Below, piece by piece: positions 1-8,237 of a stretch of DNA of 64,000 nucleotides. Every line of letters begins with the position of its first letter. Positions within the stretch are counted from its first letter, which is position 1. The position numbers and the translations under genes are program-made. Under the pieces are notes generated by a model, which saw only the letters and a program-made list of their open reading frames with translations, ran no database searches and was not told where the DNA came from. The DNA comes from Methylorubrum aminovorans (GTDB lineage: Bacteria > Pseudomonadota > Alphaproteobacteria > Rhizobiales > Beijerinckiaceae). The stretch is from assembly GCF_022179725.1 (NCBI RefSeq), contig NZ_BPRC01000022.1:1-64000 (forward strand), given 5' to 3'.

Positions 1-620
1 TCACCCGGATCAGCTCCGCTCCACCAACAATCCCGAAGACCGCCAGAACCCCGCCCCACCAGCTGGTGGACCGCGGCGCCCGTCGGTGAAAATGGGTATA
101 GGGAGCCCGGCGACCGACGTCAATCGGAAAATCGCGAAAAGCGCGGGGGACGCCGTCAGGAGGCGTTCTCGCCGCATGCAGAGCCCGGCTGCAGACGGAG
201 TATGCCCCCCGGTCTGCGCATGGTGACGTTGTCTCGCGTTCAGACAGAGGCGTTGGCAGGCGCCCCTCTGCTGTGAGACGCTGATCGATACTGATAGGTA
301 ACAGCCTCCATCCTTGGCCCGGCCCTCGCCGACCCTGTGCTCGAGCACGCTCCGAGCGTCTTGCCCGCCGTAGCGGAGCGCGTCTCAAGCGGCCCCCTCG
401 CATCGCGTCAGGCCGCTTGCCCATGCCCCACGATGCCGGGCGGATCGTTCGAACAGGCAGGCGTCGCCACGGCCAGAGGGTTGGCGAGGACGCTGGGCGT
501 TGTGTCGTCGAGCTGGCCCGCGAGCCTGACTTTTCGGACTCGTTCCGGAGGAGAAAGCACGAGCCGGCAGTAAGGCTTGACCACGGCCCAGTCCCGTGCC
601 TTTTGGCCCTCGTGGCGCCA
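1..620. other. Intergenic, no supported gene
   Basis: No reading frame here has a recognisable protein family, a good ribosome-binding site or alphaproteobacterial codon bias. The stretch ends just before a tRNA gene and probably carries that gene's promoter, but I see no clear -35/-10 pair. Confidence 0.5.
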
Positions 621-697
621 GACTCCGTAGCTCAGCTGGATAGAGCAGCCGCCTTCTAAGCGGCAGGTCGTAGGTTCGAGCCCTACCGGGGTCGCCA
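621..697 (+). tRNA. tRNA-Arg (anticodon TCT)
   Basis: A complete cloverleaf can be drawn. The acceptor stem pairs GACTCCG (621-627) with CGGGGTC (687-693), followed by discriminator G694 and an encoded CCA (695-697). The D arm carries AGCTCAG-TGGATAGAGC and the T arm GTTCGAGCC. The anticodon stem GCCGC/GCGGC (648-652, 660-664) closes loop CTTCTAA, giving anticodon TCT at 655-657, which reads AGA arginine codons. A decayed glycosyltransferase lies directly downstream on the other strand. tRNA genes are common integration sites, but I see no integrase or attachment repeat here. Confidence 0.95.
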
Positions 698-789
698 AAT
701 TCAGCAGCCCACGACGGATCCCAGCCGACGCTTCGAGCGATGGGCGCCGGTGAAGCGGCAGACTGATCGGCCCGCGCCGCTTCGTCGTC

Positions 790-1551
790 TTACGGCGCGA
801 GCAGCCGGTCGTAGAGGGCGATCAGATCCTCGCCCGGATCCGCAGCGGCCCGGGGCGGATGCGAAGGCTGCGGCGGGCTCGCACGGAACCGCTCGGGATC
901 GGCATCGATGCGCTGGAACATGGCGCGCAGCCGATCCGGAGATCGGACATCGACCCGGAAGCCACTGAAGCCCTGGCCGATCGCTTCCTTGTGCGCTGTA
1001 CGGCCGCCGATATGGCCGGGGCGGACGCGGCCCGTTGCACTCTCTTGCCGCGCAACCGGTGTCAGGCGCGGGACGCCGTTCGAAATCGCAACCGTCTACG
1101 GAAAGCTCGCCTTGCGAGAGATCTCGGTGAAGGGCTCCGATACCGCTGCGGCGGCCCATGCCGCGTCAAGCACCCGCGCCAGCCCGCGATGGAGCCTGTC
1201 GGGGTGACGGAGCAGCCCGTCGCATCAGCGAGGATGTCGGGCGTCGGCATCTGCACCAGCCCATCCTCGTCGATGAGGGAGTGAAAGTCCGAGATCCACC
1301 ACACGTCGTGGACGGTGACGGTGTCGGGAATTTTCCTGTCCCGTACTGCCTCGACCGCGCTGGCGGTCAGTTGCTGCACGCAATGGACATAAACGAGGTC
1401 GGGCTCGAAGCGATCGAGCAAGGACTCGAATTGCGAGCGGGCGCTCGGGTTGAACGAGCGCCAGCCCATGTTCCGTTCGCGCGGCCTGGCGATGCGGAAG
1501 ACGGGGATGCCGCGATAGGCGTCGATGCGGGACTGATAGGGAGGCTCGGCC
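790..1551 (-). pseudogene. Glycosyltransferase family 4 remnant
   Basis: The minus strand carries pieces of a GT4-type glycosyltransferase in two frames. The first piece (about 1551 to 1215) includes the segments LVYVHCVQQL and TVHDVWWISDFHSL, typical of the N-terminal Rossmann domain. The frame then shifts. The second piece reads RGLARVLDAA, AVSEPFTEISRKASFP, an in-frame TAG (1096-1098), then VAISNGVPRLTPVARQ and GHIGGRTAHK. After that about 100 or more residues, including the expected C-terminal E-x7-E donor-site region, are missing before GFRVDVRSPDRLR and the stop at 790-792. It begins right after the anti-sigma stop codon and lacks its N-terminus. It is almost certainly non-functional. 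Confidence 0.8.
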
Positions 1552-2322
1552 TTATTCCCGGATTGCTGCGAGCCGGGCGGCGGCGGCGTGGAGGGCCGGA
1601 TCGTCACGCGAGCCGCTCAGCGCGTAGGCCGTCTTGCCGTTGCGCCAATAGGCGGTCGTCCCATCGCTCGAACGGGCCACCGGCTCGCTCCCCTCAGCCA
1701 GCGCCAATCCGCTGCTGTTCTTGGCAAACAGAGCCAGCTCGCCGATCTCGGCCGATTGGATCGACACCTCGATCCCGGTGCCCTTGCGGCTCGGGAAGAT
1801 TTGCACGTCCCGGACCACCCAGCCTGCCGGAAGCGGCGGCAGATCGACACCGGTCGCGACTTCGAGGTCTGCGGGATCATAGACAGAGGCGACGGGCTGG
1901 CTGGTCACGCGGGCGCGGATCTGAACCGCCTCGCGGGCCTGCTTCGCTTCCTCGGCGAGCGACGGATCGATCGGCGAGGCGAAGGAGCCGGGTACGCCGA
2001 AGCTGCCGCTCTCGGTATGAGCGAGCCAACCCGCCCCGACCAGCACCACGACCGCCGCCGCCCGGCGCAGTCGAGAGCGAACCCTCTGCCACGCGAAGGC
2101 GCGATCGATCCGGCGCGCACCCGCGCGCAGCCGCTCCGGCGGCAGGCTCGGCACGGACAGGAAGGCTTCGCGCAGGGCATCGCGGTCGCGCAGATCGGCC
2201 ATGACCTGCAGCGCATCCTGGGGATTGCGCGCGAGATGCGCCTCGACCTCGACGCGACGCATCGGGTCGAGTTCGCCATCGACATACGCGATAAGATCGG
2301 TTTCCGTGACTGGATCGACCAT
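1552..2322 (-). CDS. Anti-sigma factor, membrane-anchored
   Basis: A protein of 256 residues. The N-terminus (DLIAYVDGELDPMRRVEVEAHLA, residues 9-31) is the cytoplasmic anti-sigma helical fold seen in RsiW/RskA-like proteins. A single membrane segment (AAAVVVLVGAGWLAH, about 88-102) follows, and the remaining 150 residues would be periplasmic. It lies 81 bp downstream of an ECF sigma gene on the same strand, the usual arrangement for a sigma/anti-sigma pair. Inferred role: hold that sigma factor at the membrane until an envelope signal releases it. There is no zinc-binding HxxxCxxC motif, so this is not a classical ZAS protein. The start ATG at 2322 gives the complete N-terminal domain. Confidence 0.8.
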   Translation of the reverse strand: MVDPVTETDLIAYVDGELDPMRRVEVEAHLARNPQDALQVMADLRDRDALREAFLSVPSLPPERLRAGARRIDRAFAWQRVRSRLRRAAAVVVLVGAGWLAHTESGSFGVPGSFASPIDPSLAEEAKQAREAVQIRARVTSQPVASVYDPADLEVATGVDLPPLPAGWVVRDVQIFPSRKGTGIEVSIQSAEIGELALFAKNSSGLALAEGSEPVARSSDGTTAYWRNGKTAYALSGSRDDPALHAAAARLAAIRE

Positions 2323-2403
2323 CAGCCCACTCCGACTGCCCTGCCCACCACCGTCCAGCCCGTCGCTCGCCGGTGATAGCTTGTTAACGGTTTGCCCGGC
2401 CCA

Positions 2404-2976
2404 TCAATTCCCACCGACGACGCGCAGATGCGCACGGCCGCGCTCGGGACCGTCGTCGGAAGAACTCGCCTTGCCCTTCTGGTTGCCTTCCTCGAAGGCG
2501 CGCAGGGCGGCCCGGCCGCGACCGAGCCGCGACATCAGGGTGCCGATCGGAATGCCCAGCACGGCCGCCGCATCGGCATAGGCCATACCTTCCAGGGTCA
2601 CGAGGTGAAGCGCGGCGCGCTGCTCCTCGGGCAGGCTCTCGAAGGCCTTGCGGATCTGCATCAGCCGCACCTGCCCTTCCTGGGCGGGCGGAGCCACCTC
2701 TTCGGAGAGCTGCACCAGCACGTCGGCGTGGCGCGCCTCCACCCGCTTGCGGCGCTGCTCGTCGATGAAGACGTTGTGCAGCACCGTCATCATCCAGGTG
2801 CGCAGGTTCGTGTCGGGCCTCAGGTTCGCGCGCGATTCGAGGGCGCGAACCATGGTATCGTGAACGAGGTCATCCGCCTTGAGCGAATCCCGCGTCAATG
2901 ACCGGGCGTAGCGCCGCAAGGGCACCAGCAGGTCGACGATCTCGGAGCGTTTTGAGCGCGTTCTATCGAGCACCAT
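2404..2976 (-). CDS. ECF RNA polymerase sigma factor
   Basis: A 190-residue ECF (group 4) sigma factor. Region 2 is seen in VPLRRYARSLTRDSLKADDL and NLRTWMMTVLHNVFIDEQRR. Region 4 with its helix-turn-helix is LPEEQRAALHLVTLEGMAYA through GIPIGTLMSRLGRGRAALR. The frame stays open well upstream, but that part is low-complexity arginine-rich sequence, so I place the start at ATG 2976. The gene is followed by its likely anti-sigma factor. Which promoters it recognises cannot be read here. A GGAAC-type motif is not obvious in its own upstream region, so autoregulation is unproven. Confidence 0.88.
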   Translation of the reverse strand: MVLDRTRSKRSEIVDLLVPLRRYARSLTRDSLKADDLVHDTMVRALESRANLRPDTNLRTWMMTVLHNVFIDEQRRKRVEARHADVLVQLSEEVAPPAQEGQVRLMQIRKAFESLPEEQRAALHLVTLEGMAYADAAAVLGIPIGTLMSRLGRGRAALRAFEEGNQKGKASSSDDGPERGRAHLRVVGGN

Positions 2977-3104
2977 AAACCGTTGACGTCTGCCTGAAGC
3001 CTTTAATCCGCCCGGCCCGCTCCGAAGGCGATAATTCTCGAAAAAATTTCGGCCGGCCGAGCCTTCCGGATATCCCCTGCCCCCCTGACGAACCGGCCCG
3101 CCAA

Positions 3105-3157
3105 AAAGAACACGGCCCCGCCCCGGATGTCGAATCCGGGCCGGGGCCGTGTTCTTT
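3105..3157 (-). terminator. Strong bidirectional hairpin terminator
   Basis: Two 23-bp arms (3105-3127 and 3135-3157) are complementary with one mismatch around a 7-nt loop. The outer ends are AAAGAA and TTCTTT, so a U-rich tail exists in either direction. It lies 58 bp past the stop of the L,D-transpeptidase gene and shields the sigma-factor promoter. Confidence 0.85.
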
Positions 3158-3214
3158 CCGGCTCGCCTCGACCGGTCATGCCGGCGAGGCCGCAGCGTGA
3201 GAGAGAGTGCGCTC

Positions 3215-4519
3215 TCAGTTCTCCTCGTCGCCCGGCTCGAACACTTCGGGCTGGGTCGAGGCCGCGCTGGCGACCGGCGTCGGCGCCTCAATGGTCGAGG
3301 GCACGTTCACGCCGTCGCGCTTGTAGATGTCGTCACGGAACTGCACCGTGCCGTCCGGTGTCGCCCAGGCGGTGATGTAGGTCCAGTAGACCGGCACGGG
3401 CTGCGTCATGCGCGCGTCGATGCGCTGGCCGCTCTCCACCGCGCGCTCGACCGCGGCGCGGTCCCAGCCGGGCGTGTCCTTCAAGAGCCACGTGATGTAC
3501 TCGCGCACGTTCTGCACGCGCACGCAGCCCGAGGAGATGAAGCGGAAATCGTCGCCGAACACGCCGCGGGAATTGGTGTCGTGCATGAACACGCCGTGCG
3601 GGTTCGGGATGTTGATGCGCACGACACCCATCGAGTTGAAGTCGGCGCCCGAATCCTGGCGGTAGGTGTAGCGGGTGCCCTCGTCCGAGTTCCAGTTCAC
3701 GGAGCGCGGCGAAATCTCCTGCCCCCCCGAGAGGATGCGGATCTTGTTGTCCGTGAGGTAGTTCGGATCCTTCTGCATCTTCGGGATCAGGTCCTTCCTC
3801 ACGATCGAGGCCGGGACCGTCCAGGTCGGGTTGAAATTGATCTCGACCGCCTTGGCATTCATGATCGGCGACTGACGGTCGATCTTGCCCACACCCGCGG
3901 CGTGCAGCGTCACGACCTGTCCGTTCTCCACCGTCTGCACCAGCGCGGCGGGGATGTTGGTGATGACGAAACGCCGGCCGAGATCGCCCGAATAGGAGCG
4001 CAGGCGGATCACGTTGGTCTCGAGCTGGCGCAGGCGCACGTCGGCGGGCACGTTCATGGCGGCCTGCGTCGCCGGGCTCATCTGGCCGGTCTGGGACAGG
4101 CCGTGCCGGGCCTGGAAGCGCTTCACGCCGGCCGCGACGTAGGAATCATAGGTGCCCGCGCCACCGGCGTTGGCGTCGAGGTCGCCGGTGACGATCAGGC
4201 GCTGGCGCACCGCCGCCACCGCCGGGCCGCGGGAGCCGATGCGCAGACCCGCCGCGCCGGACACGGCCTGCCAGCCGCCGCGCGAGACGATCGAGCGGTA
4301 CTTCTCGACCATCGCCTCGGTCGCCGCGATGGTGTCGGGCGAGAGAATCGGCGTCGAGGAGCGATGCACCTGCATGGTGGTGGGCGAGGCGTAATCCTGC
4401 GCCCACTCGGCCTGGGCGAAGCCGGCTTCGCGCGCGAGCGCCGGGCCGGCGAGCAGCGTCGCCCCCAGGAGAGCGGCAGCGAAGGGACGGGAGTGGGGGT
4501 GGCGCGCGGTCTGCAGCAT
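3215..4519 (-). CDS. L,D-transpeptidase (YkuD) with peptidoglycan-binding domain
   Basis: A 434-residue periplasmic enzyme that would make 3-3 peptidoglycan cross-links or attach proteins to the wall. A signal peptide (residues 1-29, ending GPALA) is followed by a PG_binding_1 domain (about 90-155, with GLRIGSRGPAVAAVRQRL and FQARHGLSQTGQM). The YkuD catalytic domain (about 185-370) has His313 in FMHDTNSRGVFG and the nucleophile Cys332 in SSGCVRVQN. The start ATG 4519 directly precedes the signal peptide; the open frame further upstream has no family similarity. The length fits the YcbB-like class with an N-terminal binding domain. Transcription probably ends at the hairpin at 3105-3157. Confidence 0.93.
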   Translation of the reverse strand: MLQTARHPHSRPFAAALLGATLLAGPALAREAGFAQAEWAQDYASPTTMQVHRSSTPILSPDTIAATEAMVEKYRSIVSRGGWQAVSGAAGLRIGSRGPAVAAVRQRLIVTGDLDANAGGAGTYDSYVAAGVKRFQARHGLSQTGQMSPATQAAMNVPADVRLRQLETNVIRLRSYSGDLGRRFVITNIPAALVQTVENGQVVTLHAAGVGKIDRQSPIMNAKAVEINFNPTWTVPASIVRKDLIPKMQKDPNYLTDNKIRILSGGQEISPRSVNWNSDEGTRYTYRQDSGADFNSMGVVRINIPNPHGVFMHDTNSRGVFGDDFRFISSGCVRVQNVREYITWLLKDTPGWDRAAVERAVESGQRIDARMTQPVPVYWTYITAWATPDGTVQFRDDIYKRDGVNVPSTIEAPTPVASAASTQPEVFEPGDEEN

Positions 4520-4855
4520 CGATCCGGGCTCTGATGGAGGGTGCGGTCGGTGAATCCGGCCAAGGCGCCCGGCTCGCAACGCTCCGGTGTCCAAACCAGG
4601 GCGTGAAAGCCAAGTCTCGGCCAAGTTCTCGTGCCGCGGTTGTTGCGATCTCGTGGTTAAGAAGCCATGCCGTTCCGGGCCATATTGTGGCGTTCGGGTG
4701 TGACGGCGCACGCGCAAGAGATCCCGGCAAGGGATCCCAGGAGATTCGAAGACGCTTCCGCAGAGGTTTCGAGCAGGCGTAACGGCGCGGCGAAGAGCGG
4801 CGGAATGGCGCCGGCCGGTCCCTCTACCGGAGCGGCGCGAAGCGGCGTAAGGCTC
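4520..4855. other. Divergent intergenic region
   Basis: This 336-bp stretch separates the L,D-transpeptidase (minus) from the copper cluster (plus) and should hold both promoters. I see no distinct operator palindrome. A longer start for the DUF2946 gene would run into it, but that extension has no family similarity. Confidence 0.4.
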
Positions 4856-5260
4856 ATGTCCATGCCGAGCCCACGCCGCGACCGGACCGGAGGAGCGCCG
4901 CGCGTCCTGCGCGGGCTGACCGCCGTGGCCGCCCTCTACGCGCTGGTGCTTCAGGCCCTGCTCGGCGGCATCGCGGCCCTTCCCGTCGCGGGTGCCCCCG
5001 CCTTCCTCTGCTTCTCGGCCACGGGAGAGGCCCTCTCCGCCGACGCCGAGAACGACAAGCTCCCGGCCCCGGCCTCCCATCACGCCGGCTGCTGCACCGC
5101 CGCGCATCACCCGCCCGCCGCCCTTCCGCCGCCCCTTTCGGCCGCGAGCACGTGGCCTGATCGCGAGGCGGCCCGCGCCGGCTGGTCCGGTGCCCGGAGC
5201 CGGACCGCCCGGCCGCCGCCCTTCACCCTTGCCCATGCCCGGGCCCCGCCGGTCGCCTGA
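4856..5260 (+). CDS. DUF2946-family protein, first copy
   Basis: A protein of 134 residues with an N-terminal hydrophobic segment (LRGLTAVAALYALVLQALLG, about residues 17-36). A Cys/His-rich stretch follows (FLCFSATG, SHHAGCCTAAHH), then a proline-rich tail. This layout is that of the DUF2946 family, often found beside copper genes; the clustered Cys and His suggest metal binding, but no biochemical function is known. It lies 49 bp upstream of a YcnI-PCuAC fusion. A related protein at 7818-8195 shares the membrane segment and the tail RAPPVA. Start chosen at ATG 4856; ATG 4862 is equally possible. Confidence 0.7.
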   Translation: MSMPSPRRDRTGGAPRVLRGLTAVAALYALVLQALLGGIAALPVAGAPAFLCFSATGEALSADAENDKLPAPASHHAGCCTAAHHPPAALPPPLSAASTWPDREAARAGWSGARSRTARPPPFTLAHARAPPVA

Positions 5261-5309
5261 CGCGCCCGATCACCGCGATCCTTCGACGTCAGACAACCGG
5301 AACCATCCC

Positions 5310-6323
5310 ATGCCCCGCTCGCGTTCACGCGCCTCTCTTCGCGCAGCCCTGCCGCTCGTCCTGATCGGCCCCGCCCTCGTCTCGTCCGCCGCAGCCCACG
5401 CCGTGCTCGAACGCAAGGAGGCCGCGCCCAACGCCGCCTATCGCGGCGTCCTCCAGATCATGCATGGCTGCGACGGCCATCCGACCACCCGCGTCAGCGT
5501 CACCATCCCCGAGGGCGTGACCGGCGCCAAGCCGATGCCGAAGCCCGGCTGGACGATCGAAACCGTCAAGTCGGCCTATGCCCGCGCCTACCCCTCCTTC
5601 CACGGACAGGTCTCGGAGGGCGTCACCCGGATCACGTGGAGCGGCGGCAGCCTGCCGGACGATCAGGTCGACGAGTTCACCTTCTTCGCCCGGATCTCGG
5701 ACGCGTTCGCGCCGGGCGCGACGATCCACTTCCCCGTCGAGCAGGACTGCACCGAGGGCAGCTACCGCTGGAGCGAGGTTCCGGCCGAGGGCGCGTCGGC
5801 GCGAGGGCTGAAGGCGCCGGCCCCGGCGGTTCGGATCGTCGCCGCCGCAGGCGCTGCGTCTCAGACGATGCAGGCCCCCGCCGCGCCCGCCACGAAAGCC
5901 GGGGCGATCGCGATCGAGACACCCTGGCTGCGGGCGACGCCGGGCGGGGCGAAGGTCGCCGGCGGCTACGTGACCCTGCGCAACACCGGCACCGAGCCCG
6001 ACCGGCTCACCGGCGCGGCGATTCCGCAGGCGGGCCGTGCCGAGATCCACTCGATGACGCATGAGGGCGGCGTGATGAAGATGGCCCCCGTCGAGGGCGG
6101 CCTCACCCTCGCGCCGGGGACGAGCGTTGCGCTCAAGCCCGGCGGCTACCACCTGATGTTCCTCGACCTGAAGGACGGGCTGAAGGCGGGGGAGACGGTC
6201 GCGGGCACACTGACCTTCGAGCGGGCCGGGACGGTGCCGGTGAGCTTCACCGTGGCGCCGATCGGCGCCCAAGGGCCCGGCACCGCCGCGCCCGGTTCCG
6301 GCGGCCACCCGCACCACCACTGA
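5310..6323 (+). CDS. YcnI (DUF1775)-PCuAC copper chaperone fusion
   Basis: A 337-residue secreted two-domain protein. After the signal peptide (residues 1-28, ending SSAAA) the mature N-terminus would be HAVLERKEA, matching YcnI proteins, where an N-terminal histidine helps bind Cu(II). The YcnI domain runs to about residue 170. A linker rich in Ala/Pro leads to a PCuAC domain (about 195-320) with the copper site HSMTHEGGVMKM and, 18 residues on, HLM (H-M...H-x-M type). The C-terminus is His-rich (GGHPHHH). PCuAC domains deliver Cu(I) to the CuA or CuB site of cytochrome oxidase. The PCuAC half is closely similar to the separate PCuAC gene at 6511, pointing to duplication. Confidence 0.88.
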   Translation: MPRSRSRASLRAALPLVLIGPALVSSAAAHAVLERKEAAPNAAYRGVLQIMHGCDGHPTTRVSVTIPEGVTGAKPMPKPGWTIETVKSAYARAYPSFHGQVSEGVTRITWSGGSLPDDQVDEFTFFARISDAFAPGATIHFPVEQDCTEGSYRWSEVPAEGASARGLKAPAPAVRIVAAAGAASQTMQAPAAPATKAGAIAIETPWLRATPGGAKVAGGYVTLRNTGTEPDRLTGAAIPQAGRAEIHSMTHEGGVMKMAPVEGGLTLAPGTSVALKPGGYHLMFLDLKDGLKAGETVAGTLTFERAGTVPVSFTVAPIGAQGPGTAAPGSGGHPHHH

Positions 6324-6358
6324 GCGGCCGCACCGGCTGGCCCTAGATTATTGTTTTT

Positions 6359-6404
6359 GCATCGTCTTTCCCCGAAAGCCGGGGATCACCTTTCGGGACG
6401 ATGC
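6359..6404 (+). repeat. REP-like palindromic element, copy 1
   Basis: A 46-nt imperfect palindrome with outer arms GCATCGTC and GACGATGC and inner arms CCGAAAG and CTTTCGG. Two further copies of the same length occur at 36051 and 36114. It sits between two copper genes, where it could also attenuate transcription. Confidence 0.85.
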
Positions 6405-6510
6405 TCGATCAGCCGCGCGGACCCGCGCCTCACCGGATGACCGCCGACACGGGCGGGGTCCGGGGCCCAAGTCCGCGCGCCCTCTCTCCTCCGCGAATGG
6501 AGACACGACC

Positions 6511-7065
6511 ATGCGCCTTCACGCCTTCCCGTCCGCCCTCCTCGCCCTCGGTCTCGCCGTGACGAACCTCGCCGCGACGAGCCCCGTCCAGGCCCATGAC
6601 TACGCCGCCGGCCCGCTCAAGATCGGCCATCCCTGGTCGCGCGCGACGCCGGGCGGGGCCAAGGTCGCGGGCGGCTACCTCACGGTCACCAATACCGGCA
6701 CGGAGCCCGACCGGCTCACCGGCGGCATGATCGAGGCGGCCGGGCGCGGCGAGCTGCACACGATGTCGATGGAGGGCGGCGTGATGAAGATGGCGCCCCT
6801 CGCTGACGGCTTGGCGATCCCGCCCGGCCAGACGGTGACGCTCGCCCCCAGCGGCCACCACCTGATGTTCCTCGACCTGAAAGCCCCGCTGAAGAAGGGC
6901 GAGCGGGTGAAGGGCACCCTGACCTTCGAGCGGGCGGGCCGCGTCCCCGTCGAGTTCGCCGTGGAGAGCCTCGCGGCCAAGGTGCCGGAGAAGGCGCCGG
7001 AGGCGGCGGGCGGCAAGCCTGCCCCTTCCGGACACGATCATGCGGGGCACGACCATGGCCACTGA
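6511..7065 (+). CDS. PCuAC copper chaperone
   Basis: A 184-residue periplasmic protein. A signal peptide (ending SPVQA, residue 28) is followed by a PCuAC (formerly DUF461) domain with HTMSMEGGVMKM and, 18 residues on, HHLM, the Met/His copper(I) site. The C-terminal tail is His-rich (GHDHAGHDHGH), a probable extra copper-binding tail. The next gene, SCO, overlaps its 3' end by 11 bp, and PCuAC and SCO proteins cooperate in metallating the CuA site of cytochrome oxidase. A close copy of this domain is fused to YcnI just upstream. Confidence 0.92.
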   Translation: MRLHAFPSALLALGLAVTNLAATSPVQAHDYAAGPLKIGHPWSRATPGGAKVAGGYLTVTNTGTEPDRLTGGMIEAAGRGELHTMSMEGGVMKMAPLADGLAIPPGQTVTLAPSGHHLMFLDLKAPLKKGERVKGTLTFERAGRVPVEFAVESLAAKVPEKAPEAAGGKPAPSGHDHAGHDHGH

Positions 7066-7699
7066 ACCTCGCCCGGACCGATTTTCCTCCCCCGCCTCGA
7101 AGCGGGGGAGCGCGCTGATCCTGATCGCCTTCGCGCTGGCCCTCGTCGGCATCGTGGCGGCGACGGTCGCCTTCCTGCCGTGGGGGGACAAACCCTCCAC
7201 CCTGTCGGTGGTGGGCGGTCCGTTCCGGCTCGAATCCTCGAAGGGCGGCACCGTCGATTCGCAGGCGCTGAAGGGCAAGCCCTTCCTCGTCTTCTTCGGC
7301 TTCACCCAATGTCCGAACGTCTGCCCGACGACGCTGGCCGATCTCGGCACCCTGCTCGACGAGTTCGCGGCCGAAGGCGGCGACCTCCAGGCCTACTACA
7401 TCACCCTCGATCCCGAGCGGGACACGCAAGCTGTGATGCAGGAGTACATGGCCTCGTTCACCGACCGGATCACCGGATTGACCGGCACGCGGCAGCAGAT
7501 CGAGGCGGTGACCCGCGACTACCGCGCCTTCGTGAAGCGCGTGCCCCTGCCCGGCGGCGACTACACCCTGGAGCACACGCTGATGGTCTACATGATGGAC
7601 CGCGACGGCGGCTTCGCCGGACCGCTCGACCTGAATGCGGGCCACGCGCTCGCCCTGAAGCAATTGCGGAAACTGGTCGCCGACGGCCGCAGCACGTGA
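7055..7699 (+). CDS. SCO1/SenC copper chaperone
   Basis: A 214-residue membrane-anchored thioredoxin-fold protein. An N-terminal transmembrane segment (ALILIAFALALVGIVAATVA) precedes the SCO domain. The copper and redox site is CPNVCPTT (CxxxC) with the distal His in LEHTLMVYMMD. SCO proteins insert copper or reduce the cysteines of the CuA site in cytochrome c oxidase subunit II. The start at ATG 7055 overlaps the PCuAC stop by 11 bp; an in-frame ATG at 7040 is also possible. The overlap implies translational coupling with PCuAC. Confidence 0.92.
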   Translation: MATEPRPDRFSSPASKRGSALILIAFALALVGIVAATVAFLPWGDKPSTLSVVGGPFRLESSKGGTVDSQALKGKPFLVFFGFTQCPNVCPTTLADLGTLLDEFAAEGGDLQAYYITLDPERDTQAVMQEYMASFTDRITGLTGTRQQIEAVTRDYRAFVKRVPLPGGDYTLEHTLMVYMMDRDGGFAGPLDLNAGHALALKQLRKLVADGRST

Positions 7700-7817
7700 G
7701 GGTCGCGGGTCCTGTGACGGCACGGCGCCCGCCTTGCTGCCGGCCAAGACGGAAAACAGGACTGCCCCGGGAGCGCATCCATTGACCTCCGCGCGAGCTT
7801 GGCCGTAGCTGGCGGCC

Positions 7818-8195
7818 ATGCGAGGGCGCCTGCCGGGATGGACCGTGTGCCGCGCGGTCATCGCCGTGGCCGCGCTCTACGCGCTTGCCCTGCAGGTCGT
7901 CCTCGGCGCGGCGGCGCTCGCCGGAACCGTCGGCCCCGACGGCGGCCTCGTCCACATCCTCTGCGCACCCGATGCGTCGGATCCCGACGCGCCCGCGAAG
8001 GGGCACACGGCGCACCTGCCCTGCTGCCAGGCCGCGCACGTCCTGCCGAGCCTCGACGTTCCGGACCCCGCCCACGCCGTCGTGGTCTGGCCGCCGGAGC
8101 GGATCGCGCTGCCCGCATGGCGGCCTGAGATCGTCGCCCTGCCCCGCGCCCCGCCCGGGACGCGCCCGAGCCCGCGCGCCCCACCCGTCGCCTGA
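7818..8195 (+). CDS. DUF2946-family protein, second copy
   Basis: A 125-residue protein with one hydrophobic N-terminal segment (VIAVAALYALALQVVLG). A Cys/His cluster follows (HILCAPDAS, HTAHLPCCQAAH) and the tail ends RAPPVA, as in the copy at 4856. Function is unknown; the metal-ligand residues and the position between SCO and a TonB-dependent receptor point to copper handling. It lies 42 bp upstream of the receptor, probably in one transcript. Having two copies, one ahead of each half of the cluster, suggests an ancestral duplication of the block. Confidence 0.72.
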   Translation: MRGRLPGWTVCRAVIAVAALYALALQVVLGAAALAGTVGPDGGLVHILCAPDASDPDAPAKGHTAHLPCCQAAHVLPSLDVPDPAHAVVVWPPERIALPAWRPEIVALPRAPPGTRPSPRAPPVA

Positions 8196-8237
8196 TCGAT
8201 CGCACTTCCCGATCCTTCAGACCACGGACCTTTCCTC

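Noticed and set aside
408..698. A minus-strand frame overlapping the tRNA (contains GLEPTTCRLEGGCSIQLSYG)
   Set aside because: It is the reverse complement of tRNA-Arg, a well-known false protein prediction.
1158..2204. A long plus-strand frame opposite the anti-sigma gene
   Set aside because: Arg/Pro-rich shadow of the GC-rich opposite strand with no family similarity.
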